From: Hyperoplus lanceolatus
Taxonomy: Eukaryota; Chordata; Actinopteri; Uranoscopiformes; Ammodytidae
Direction: 5' to 3'
Assembly: GCA_026929865.2 (NCBI GenBank)
Contig: CM049395.1
Span: forward strand, 31,299,501 to 31,363,500
DNA: 64,000 bases
Under the pieces are notes generated by a model that made no database searches, was not told where the DNA came from, and worked only from the letters and a program-made list of their open reading frames with translations. Positions 54,219 through 64,000 of this stretch are shown here, one piece after another (the first letter of the stretch is position 1; each line of letters starts with the position of its first letter). The translations under genes and the position numbers were made by a program.

Positions 54219-54659
54219 AAAAAAAAGTGATAAGTCATTCTCTGCAGAAACAATCTGACCACCTTATGTCCCATTCTACTACTATAGAGCTGCTTAGAGT
54301 AAATGACTGACAGCTGGTGGATAGTCAGAAGTAGTCTGAATCATCCACGTCCTACAAGCTAAAGCACATTGAGCTTCCTGGCTGCAGCTGTGTCGAGGCT
54401 GCACGTAATGTATAGGACTTTTCAGTCCATCGCCCGCAGTCTTTCATCAGTGCCGGTGTGTGAAACCCTGTCCACCCATCAGGTTTCTCCATTCAGGCTG
54501 GCAAACTGCCAAGCTCAGTAAAAGTTTGAAAGAGGGGGGGGGGGGGGGGCGTATAGGGGAAGCAGCCTCCACTAATGTCTTTGAGGAGTAGTAAAGTGCC
54601 TCTTCAGCTCAGAAGCCTCTTATTACGGAGCAGCACATTGTAGGCTGCCAAATGCACAC

Positions 54660-54734
<75 letters not shown>

Positions 54735-57001
54735 CAAACAGAAAATGAGAGATTGTACGTGCATGATTATGATGATTACTGTAAACACTTGGCTATCTGT
54801 CTCCCAGTAAACACACAAATCACCATACAGCGAAGTGTGCTCAGTGAAAATGAGGGGACTATAGGGAGGGCGGAGGAAAATGTCTCCACAAGCCGAGACA
54901 AGCACAGAGACCTCAGAGCATTTAACTAATCATTATATACACAGGTACAGAGGAGCCACTCATTGCTGACGGAAACATTTCTGTAGAATGTATGACCTGA
55001 CTGCACAATATGTATTTATAATAGTTTACTCTTGTCTAACTAAATGTACTTTGTTGAAAAAAAGGAGAAAAAAACATGACATTTCCTTATTGTTGAAAGA
55101 GATACATCTCAACTAAATACAAATATTGGGTAGAGACATTTTCCTTCGTCACCATGAAATCAAACACAGTTTATTTTGACTTATTCCCACATACACCGTA
55201 TGCTGCCCCAAATACTCACTAAAGCACCACATGTGGATTCATCCACCTCTGAAAATAGTCCCCAACTGATGCACCGTTTCCTCCTATTTGTTTGATAAAA
55301 ACTACAGAGACAAGATTTACGTCTTCAGTATCCACCAATGAGGAAATTGTAAAAACAAAATGGAACTGAGTATACTTAATGTCATTTCTTTTCATGGGAT
55401 CTATGGACAACCATACAAATATCGAATAGTATTTGCCTCATCTGTTGAACATTTAGTTACTTTTTGTCATGCAAAAATATCTGTACTTGAGCGAAATATT
55501 CTATTTGTTTTTATTCTCTGTTATTTAAACCAAATACCTGTTGTTTAGGAGACTAGACCACAGGGGCAACCTGCACTCCCTTACCACACACTGCTGATTG
55601 CTACCACCTGTCTAATGCTCCTGTGGATTTTATGGCACTGCATGTCTCATGATGGTTCATAAATCATTGTTTTAGCATATAATGACACCATATGGTCGAA
55701 AACAACAAGTAGTCACATAAACTTATAATTGAGATCAAAGTTAAAAGTCTCTAAGGAAGATAGGACCTGTTTGAACGTCCCTGGAGCAGCTCTGAAACAC
55801 AAACTGAAGTTCTCCTGTTTCCTCTGTTATGTCTGCATGGCTCCTGATGATGGTTCAAGGTCATGTGTTGAAACTCTGGCACTGCTTAAGATGAATTGTC
55901 TTCTGCCTTGGCTGAGCTTAACGAGACTGTGACAGACCGTGGTGGAGACGGCGCTCTGAGTTCACGGAAAGGGCATGTGGTTGCTGTGGTAAGTCACCCC
56001 CTTTGTACTGCGAGACTATAAGTACTGTAGGGAACTGGAGAGGACCTGCATGTTACTTTCTCACACATCACAAAATGTGATTAACATGGGATATAATACT
56101 TCCAATATGAAGCTCATTGAGAAATAAAGGAGATGCCTTAGGGTTACAGTTAGACATATTCATAAAAAAAAGTCGTGTGTCTCACTAAACTGAGACAGAC
56201 CAGAGAAATCAAGGGGGTAAACTGATCCACTTACTTTTTCCACTCTGAAACTACCATAACAACACATGTTGTAACAGTTAGAATCCTGACAGATAGCTTG
56301 AAAACCAAATATTCCAAAACTAATGTCGGACTAGTAACAAAATCATGGGGTTTGGTCAATTTAGCAAAAAAAAAAATTCTAAACACTTGAAAGTAACTCT
56401 GATCAAATACAACATATAATTAATATTCAATAATAAACATTCAAATGAGATTCAGTAAGATTAAAACACTGTCTGAGGGTCAGAACACAGGACCCCTAGA
56501 GCCAGCTAGTGTCTAGGGGTCAGAGCAAAGAACAATCAGAACCAGCTAGAGCAGCCTGGGACTCAGAACACAGGACTAGACCCAGCTGTCTTTTTCCATC
56601 TTTTCAGTAAAGACATATTACTTAGAGTCTATTGATGTTAAAGGTCACTCTCCTGTCCCCCACATACATACGTATGTGCTAAAACATGCCCTTGCTGATA
56701 CCCCTTCAACGATCAACCCCCACCTCCAGCCCACATTGTCTTTTTTCTTATTCAAACTAGTCTCCTTGCTACCTCAAATATAATGGATTCATTAAAAAAA
56801 GGGCATAGACACTGTCTCACTTTACCCCACAACATTTGTCTCACTTTACCCCACTGCCACAATTTGAGAAAAAACTACCTCTCTCAGCAATTCAGGCTAA
56901 TCTTCAGTTAACATCATCACATGGTTTCATATGTTGGTTCATCAACATGTATGATAGAAGTTTTTCTACCTGAATCAATTTGCTTTGGCACAACAATCGA
57001 T
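54219..57001. other. Intergenic, no gene seen
   Basis: Contains a G13-15 run near 54535-54549 and a CA microsatellite at 54655-54731. A short local repeat, GTCTGAGGGTCAGAACACAGG and related copies with AGCCAGCTAG, lies at 56473-56580. No exon recognised. Confidence 0.55.
54655..54731. repeat. (CA)n microsatellite
   Basis: CA run of about 75 bp with one CG near its start. Confidence 0.96.
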
Positions 57002-57004
57002 TAA

Positions 57005-57742
57005 TGCTGGGCTTACACTAGAGGACTTTTAAAAGACTTTGAAAAGACTGAAGACTGAAACCCTCTTACATCTAAAGACAATCAACTCACACCTGAAGAC
57101 AACTAGTCATTAGTTTTCAGTCACAGAGTGAGATTTTGAAAAGACAGGGGTCTCATATTGCAAGACTAAAACTAGATTCCTTTTGAGATCAATATCATTT
57201 CCGCAAACGCGATTGTGATTATTTAATTAAAAACAAGTTAATTCAATATTCCGAACGGGGGACTTCCTTTAGTTATTTGAGCAGCTTTATTTGCTAATCT
57301 CATACCCCAATAACTTTAACTCCTAACCCTGTATTTGACGGTAGAGTGTTCAGGTTGCGCGGCTGTCAGCCTGGTTCTCCACCGAGGCTTCTATGAAAAA
57401 GTATCCGAAATAAGTGCCTCACCAGGCGGACACAGGTCGCGACTAATGCCGCTTCTCCTGTGTCGTGCTTGGTGCATGCGAGAGTGTGACAGTGTTTACG
57501 TCATTTCGCTTGAGCCAACCCCCTAAGACTAGCGATAATATCAAACCTGTTTGATAATGTCGGAACTTTAAGACGGGGAGAAGACTGGCTGAAATCGGGT
57601 CAGAAGACCACCATACACCAAACGACTGAGATTACGTGCACGCGCCACAACTCCAGCACGACTTCTGTGATTTCAGTCCGACATTGGAAGATTGTCTGCG
57701 ACTGTCAAATCGCGTGAAAAGTCGTGTAGTGTAAGCCCAGCA
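57005..57742. mobile_element. Harbinger-like MITE, TAA target duplication
   Basis: The left end TGCTGGGCTTACACTA and right end TAGTGTAAGCCCAGCA are perfect 16-bp inverted repeats. The flanking TAA at 57002-57004 and 57743-57745 fits the 3-bp TWA target of PIF/Harbinger elements. The inner repeat continues weakly (GAGGACTTTTAAAAGAC against GTGAAAAGTCGTG). No transposase frame. Confidence 0.82.
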
Positions 57743-58667
57743 TAAGTTGACAGCAAGAAAATTTACTTTTACATGCAAAAAAGAATTTTTTGTGAAAGAA
57801 AACATGCTTACAACATCACCATGAGGTCGTCTCTTTCATGGCCGAGTCACATGGCCACAAATGTGTTCCATTGCCTAGATACAGGGGGTGTCTCACATTA
57901 CCCGATGCCTCACATTCCCCCGTTCTCCCCTACTATCTATGGTTCAGATGTAAGTATTCATTAATTTATCTGCATGGATTGGATATACTGTAGGAATGAA
58001 ATGATCTTTGGCATTCAAAACATTACTAAAGTAAAAGTATGTAAAAAGTTATTTTAATTTACTCAAATTATAGTAAAATGCAGTAAAGTATTCCCTGTCT
58101 GAGTTTTTCTTTATTATACCGGATGTTTCTTCCTGCTGCATAAATGTGAGAGTTGCCTTTGACTGTTGTAGATGTTTAAGGTTGAGCTAATTTTAACAAT
58201 TTTATGCTGTTGGGTAGTTTAATCTACAGCAATGCATCATGGTCTATGAGGTCATACAGTATTTGTAGCATCGGCGCTGTCTTGTGAGAACCATGTATGT
58301 CTAAAAAGTCCATGTTTCGTGATCTCTGAAAAAAAGATGATACATTTTCCAGCTAAAACATATCAATAATTTCAGTTAACTTTTTTATTTAATAAGTAAA
58401 AAATATATATTTAATACATCAATATTGTTTTATTACTATTAGTGGACTATTAGTAGTTAACCAATTCTTAATTTGTGTCACTGGAATAATGTTTAATCAA
58501 TATATATTTCTATACAATGAGGTTTTGGAGTTTATCTTCCAGCCCATGGCGTCTCCTCTTCACCTCCTCTTGATGCCTTCTGTAGGAAACATTGTGTCAC
58601 CTCTGACTTCTTCTGCGCTGTGGTTGGAGGAGAGAGGCGTGTTAACCTCAGGAATGCATCGCTCAGG

Positions 58668-58670
<3 letters not shown>

Positions 58671-58733
<63 letters not shown>

Positions 58734-58749
58734 ACACACACACACACAC
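58671..58749. repeat. (GA)n followed by (CA)n microsatellite
   Basis: About 60 bp of pure GA, then AACACACACACACACAC. Reading frames through it (RERERE, SLSLSL) are artefacts. Confidence 0.96.
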
Positions 58750-59527
58750 CCGACCGACTCACCGTCACAACACAGCCAAGCACGGTGGACTGTAGTAGGA
58801 GCGCTACCGGAGGCTCTCCATACTGTTTACCGGGCTTTTCTACCGCACTGTGCGCACGTTGGACCTTTTTGGGACTGAGAGGAGAATGGAAAAGAGAGGA
58901 TAAGGAACTAAACCTACATTCAGATAAAGGAGGTTTTCTTTATCCGTGATGGACTGGGCACAAGTGAACTCACCTGCCTGGAGGCGACAGTAAGACTGTT
59001 ATAAACACTTCAAGGACAACATTTTTCTACTTATATGAATGTGGAGTTAGCCTGTGTTGGCCACAAATAGTGTTTCTTAATGTAAATAAGAAGCAGAAAG
59101 GTGATGTTTAAGTTTGCACCTGATGGCTCTTTTTTTTCTTACACTTAGTTTGTCCCGAAAGACAAAATTGATGTGATGTGTTTTAAGTGAACTAAGTGTC
59201 ACACCAGTTTGGATGGACGAGTCCTGCACAACCTGAGAGATACAGAGTGAGAAAGTGTATTTCAAGTTCCACTAAAAAAACAAGAGGTAACAAGAACGTA
59301 GCCTATAGGAGGAAGGTCAAACCCACAAGAGAGAGAGAGAGGGATACGTATGGTGTTGGGTCTGAGATCCGTGTGTCGGAGCAGCCTGCAGCTGGGATGC
59401 GCTGTGCATCTGAGCCACGAAGTTTCACACCATGACACGGGAACAGAGCTGCACCTGACAACGAATGTGACATAGGCTACCAGAAACCAATCCACAAGGA
59501 TCTACTATGTCATCGCTACTGACGAGG
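58750..59527 (+). other. Possible 5' exon/promoter region of an unidentified gene
   Basis: After the GA/CA tract, composition becomes more GC- and CpG-rich (ACCGGAGGC, GCACTGTGCGCACGTTGG). The segment ends with ATGTCATCGCTACTGACGAG directly before GTAAGAC, a strong splice donor at 59528. This would give a first coding exon MSSLLTR/S with a long 5'UTR. I do not recognise the protein start, and no following exon is identifiable, so it is only a candidate. Confidence 0.25.
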
Positions 59528-62500
59528 TAAGACATTTGACTTCAAACTGTGCCTGTGTTAAAAAAAGAAAAAAAAAACGTTTTGACTGCCTGCCTGCAGG
59601 AATCAACACATGAGAATTGAATGATGGTGATTTATACGCGGTGCTCCCTTTTTGATGGGAGGTGATAAATTCCGAAGACAGGTTCAGTTTTCTTCTCTTC
59701 TAAGCGGAAGCTGTTTGTACTCTGATTGAGCTGCATTTCATGGAGGGCTGGGGGGGGGGGGGGGGTCGGGATATGTGGTTGCTATATTTACCTTGAGCTG
59801 CAAAGCCTTGAACATTTCTTTACAGTACAGTGACGGATGGGAGGTGATACATTCCGGGGACAGTTGAGTTTTCTTTTCCCCAAGTTGGAGGCTTTGTTTG
59901 TTTTGTGGTTCACTTCAAGTTAAGATCGCTGGGTAAAACAACTTTTTTTTCTGATTTGCTTTGGATGAATACTTGCATCATTTCTTTTTCTCAGAGTGCC
60001 CCTTGTCTTGTGGCATGCGTTATTGAACTTGGGCGTCAAAGAGACTTGAGCCCTCTTGATGATAATCCTGTGCAGTGTGTGTGTTTTCCCTTGGGGCAGA
60101 AGTCATATCCAGTCTGCTGGAGGCTCTTTGCTCCCAGTGGGTGAGGTAATCCTTTTCCCATACAGTATCTGTGATTTTGCAACTCCTGGCTCTTCATTCC
60201 ACCCAGCCCTGCCCCGCTACACTACCTTTATCTCCTAAATGTCACCGCCTATGAATACTCTGCTCATATTTGATCTAATCCCATCCAACAGAGCAACAGA
60301 GAGCACAAACACAGGGGACGATTGAGTGTCTGAATCTCTGGCCCATGGACCCCATAGCTGCTCAATGTGGCTCTCTTTCTGCACCCAAGATGTAATAGTG
60401 TGATTCTCCCTTTAATGGGGATGCATCTGAGGTAATGTATCAGGAAAAATGCGTATGGCTGCGTGTCAGATGAACAGCCATCAGCCTGACTGTTCTGCAC
60501 AAAGAGAAAGATTTGGCTCAAGGCACCTTTTTTCTGTCTCCCTGATAACTCTTTTGAGGAATGTTTGTTTGGGAAGGAGCTACCACCAGCCCCTTGAACA
60601 GATTTAATCTTCTTACCATGGAACACTGAGCATATAGCTTCAAAACGAGGACTCTAATTTGGTGGTACACGCAATGATGTCATGTCACTCTCTCCTGCAG
60701 GGAGGAATTTCAATCCCTTTTTTTCCCTGTGGATGTGGACTCCGAGCAACAGAGAGGGATATTGGTGTTTTAGAAAAGACTCATTGTAAAGGGGACACAT
60801 TTATTTGGGGTGAAAAATCAATTGCCCAAACTAAAAAAAAAAAGTTCAATTTCTGTCATTTTGGTATTTCAAATTCAGTCTAAATACTATAATGCCTATG
60901 AGGGTATTGAGGGATGTATTGCAGTTGACATCAAAGCTCTTAAATGTTCAAATTCGAAAGACCACAGATTTTGAATTCATTCAAAATTGAAGATATGGAA
61001 CCGAAAGGTTTCAGTTATTTCAAAATAAACTTTTTTTTTCAGGTAGGACAGTGTGCTGGAATCTACTTTTTGGATGAACTCTTCCCTCTCCTATGCACCT
61101 GTCTTTATACTCAACATGCATGTCTCCTGTACCTTTGTCCGTCTGTCTGCAGCATGGAAAGATTCCAGTCAGGAATCCTGTCAAAGATTTATGAACAAAA
61201 CAACCACATAAACTCTCATGATTTAACACCTCAAACAAAGCACAACTTTCGAACCAACAGATGGTTACCACATAGTTAAGGGTGAAATCCCCTTTCTGTC
61301 AGGTCACACCACAACATCCCGCAGGTCTAAATACTGTTTCCAGGTTCATTTGAACCAGGTCCTGAACTTAATCCTCTTGTGCACACACTGACCGCTGATC
61401 CTTGTGAGAGAAAATTATGAAGTTAGACATTGATCTAAGTGATGGACCGTGTAGTCTCAAGGTGCAGTCAGATAAGCGTTTACAGCTCCGTGTGTGTGTG
61501 TCTCTGCACAAACCTGATGAAAAGTGCTTTACTGTTTTGAAAGGTTTGCTTCCAAGCGGGATTAGGGATGTGGTTTTAAGAAGTCAGTGTGTCTCTGTGT
61601 CTGTCAGCAGGATGTTTTAAAACCCGGAGAAAGAATTTCCATGAAATGTGATGGGCACGTTGTCGGCTCTGCGCCAAAGAACAATTGATTTGGTTTTGGT
61701 GGTGATCCAGATCTGAGATTTCTGCCTCTGGAACATTAGTAGTTTTTAGCTGTAATCATGAAACTGATTGAGACAGTAACTTTAGAGACTCCCAACCCTG
61801 CGGGTACATTTGCAGGAAAGCTATTTGTATTTATAACTAAAGTGCTATAGGTACCTGGTAGAATAAGTGTCTGCTTGTTAATATTTTACTTTTTGGTGGG
61901 TTTTGCTCATTGTTCATCCTGTTTGCCTGGCACCTCTGGATACAATATTGCTTGGGTGAATCCCTGCATGTTTGCCATGTTGTGAGACCATGACTGTAGA
62001 TGAGCTAAGAGGCTCTGCTTCAGTCGAAATGGCTTGAAAGGATAATCTGATAATCCCCAAGGTATGACGGTGAACCATGTTTGTTCTGCCTGTCGTGGAA
62101 GGAGCGAGTTAAGAGCAATGAAGCAAAGGAAAGGAAGGGATGGTAGTTGTGCAAGAGGCTAGACATTTTGGCAACAACTTTACCAACAACTGGGGAACCA
62201 ATGTCTGTCTTTCATTAAGCCATTTACCGCAATCCTCTCCGGGTGTTTTGTCCACAATAGTTTTTCATTTCATTGTGGCCTAAATGTCTTACCACGTCTT
62301 CAAGTGAAGCAGCTGCTGAATCATAAAGACCCTTCACTTGTCTTCAAAGAGGGTCAATTCGGTAATGTGGGCTGACCGGGGGCCACTGATTGCCCGATTG
62401 TTGCGGCCTCATTCATAGTCAATACAGAACCAAGGGGTCAGAGCTGACCACAGAGCCTTCTTCACTCTGAACATCTGTCAAGGGGTTGTGTCAATTCATT

Positions 62501-64000
62501 CAGCAGCGTGCTCCATATAACCATCAGTCCCTCCTAAAGGATCCCCCACGAACACTGGGTGGGTCCCAGCTAAATCTGTGGCTGGGTCAAAGGTTAAGAC
62601 TGGCCCCTGGTTGGAAGACGTGCTTCTTTTCCAAGCTTAGTGGGTGTGCAGACAATTGTAAAACAAGACGCCTGCAGGTCACCATACAGAAACACTTAGG
62701 CCCAGATCACACACAAAGGAACCCAAGGAGCAAAGATCTTCAGTCAGGTGTCTCTCCTGTGTTGACATGACTCACGCCTTCCTGGAGGTCAAAGAACACA
62801 TTCTCACCTGCAATGCACTCGAACCAGGGCACTTTAATAGCTTCAATGTAATTGAATGATAACAGCATGGAACTGTTGTTTATTTGTTCAGGGTGGGAAT
62901 GTGAGAGGTAGTACCTGTCTGTTAGGGTGTGGTTTAAGCAAAGGTTTGGCCATTACAAAGGAATTATAAAGGAGGGTGGGGTAAGTGCAGCCTCCTTTAC
63001 CTCTTGTAAGTTTCTCAACCATAATTAGGAACAACTGAACCCAGAAGATTTTTTTTATCCAAATCTGTATCACAATTCACATTGTAATTGGAATTCATTG
63101 GATACATGTGCAAATGATTTACATCACATGCAGTTGATCATAAGACAAACTGTTCAGAAAGGCCAATGTTAAAAAAAAGAAAGAATGTAAAATGCTTCCT
63201 TATCTGGAACCAAAACCTCAATTTACAATTATTGTCCTCACACGTTAATGAACGGATTATGTCCTTGAGGACACGTCTCCCTTTATTCTGCTATGTCAGT
63301 TCAAAGGAATTCAGTCTAAAATGATAGAGGACTACGGATTTCAGAAATATGAACACTAGAAAAGCTGGAATAAGAAATTGTTTTCGTGTGTGTGTTTCCA
63401 ATTCAATTTCTATCTATTAAATATGTCATTAATAGAGTAAATGTTCAATTTCTAAAAAAAAAAATATTAAAAAAAAATCTGAAATGAAGACAGCTCCTCG
63501 GAAACCAAACTGAACCAGAGAATACCTCAAAATTGTCTCCAAATAAGATGCCAAATACCTTCTTAAAGATTGACTAATTTAACTAATCGTTCCTGCTCTA
63601 CACGATAATTCAAGTTGCTTTGAAGTGCTGCTTTCATGTGATATTATCTCAGAAATTCAAATGCAGATTCAGAAGCCATATTCAGATAAAATTTATTTCA
63701 GTATTTCCCTAAATAAAGGTTGTTTGATGATAAGAGTTGTTAGGTGTTGTTTTTGTCGGGTGGGGCCGCCATGTACTCTTTTTTTCTTCCTCCTGGGAGT
63801 GACTAATGTCAGTCAAAACAAACAACAAGTCTCGTATTGATTAAAGCCATTTCCCTCTCCCTGCCCCGAAGCTATACACTAATGTGCTGCTATAGTCTTA
63901 ATGAGAGCAGGAGGAGGCGCACTGACCCCTGCTCACCTCTGTAAGGGCCCCTGTAGGGAGGGGGCCAATCAGTCAGCTAGAGCTGCCATCTTTTCCTGTT
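59528..64000. other. No gene recognised (possible first intron)
   Basis: AT-rich sequence with a G-run at 59749-59765 and a short local duplication (59654-59719 and 59836-59900). No transposon ends or exons seen. If the candidate exon before it is real, this is its intron 1. Confidence 0.5.

Noticed and set aside
58489..58949. Frames with RERERE or SLSLSL runs
   Set aside because: Translation of the GA microsatellite, no conserved sequence around it.

Overview
This window is vertebrate nuclear DNA, almost certainly from a teleost (probably percomorph) fish. The evidence is small exons with GT-AG borders scattered through long AT-rich introns, and a typical fish set of hAT, Tc1, Harbinger-like, DIRS, Ty3/gypsy and L2-like repeats. 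There are no prokaryotic features.

Positions 1 to about 28,960 hold most of one gene on the + strand, a CREB-regulated transcription coactivator that I call crtc3. Exon 1 (the CREB-binding domain) lies upstream of the window. Fifteen coding exons (numbered 2-16 here) can be chained in a single consistent reading phase from 1613 to a TAA stop at 26134-26136. Together they give 619 codons plus the stop. The assignment rests on the VQFQKIQQLRLSQ block, the [11 protein letters not shown] block, a CRTC2/3-type exon (DQQPWTEDKRPGFRL), the SIK site LNRTNSDSAL, the EENLIGVSKPLPKQLWE block, the [18 protein letters not shown] block and the C-terminal activation domain ending SFRSDRL. Intron 3 is a U12-type AT-AC intron and intron 7 uses a GC donor. 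A 3'UTR of up to about 2.8 kb follows, with three AATAAA signals.

The crtc3 introns carry several insertions. Intron 4 has a MITE. Intron 6 has an L2-like LINE fragment, a dispersed repeat and a second copy of that MITE. Intron 10 has a hAT element with an exact 8-bp target duplication, starting 28 bp after the exon end, and a fold-back Tc1 element is nested inside it.

From about 29 kb to 58 kb I see no host gene. This stretch holds a CTCF-like site, a TA-flanked MITE (30721-31331), a degenerate DIRS element with an internal complementary region (31341-34599), a 533-bp insertion flanked by 10-bp repeats (35563-36095), a hAT element (37161-38254), and a suspicious homopolymer-rich patch (38282-38580). 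Next comes a complete, very young Ty3/gypsy retrotransposon on the - strand (38621-48142) with intact gag and pol. After it come two LINE fragments, a (TA)n tract of about 320 bp, a second copy of the intron-6 repeat, a 636-bp palindrome made of palindromic units (53583-54218) and a Harbinger-like MITE (57005-57742).

At 58.6-59.5 kb a (GA)n/(CA)n tract is followed by GC-richer sequence and a good splice donor. This may be the 5' exon and promoter of another + strand gene, but the support is weak. The last 4.4 kb shows nothing I can name.

The strongest items for follow-up are the U12 AT-AC intron, the cassette-type exons around the SIK and calcineurin regulatory motifs, the intact gypsy element with a PNMA-like Gag and a candidate -1 frameshift site, the DIRS circle-junction signature, and the palindrome-of-palindromes.
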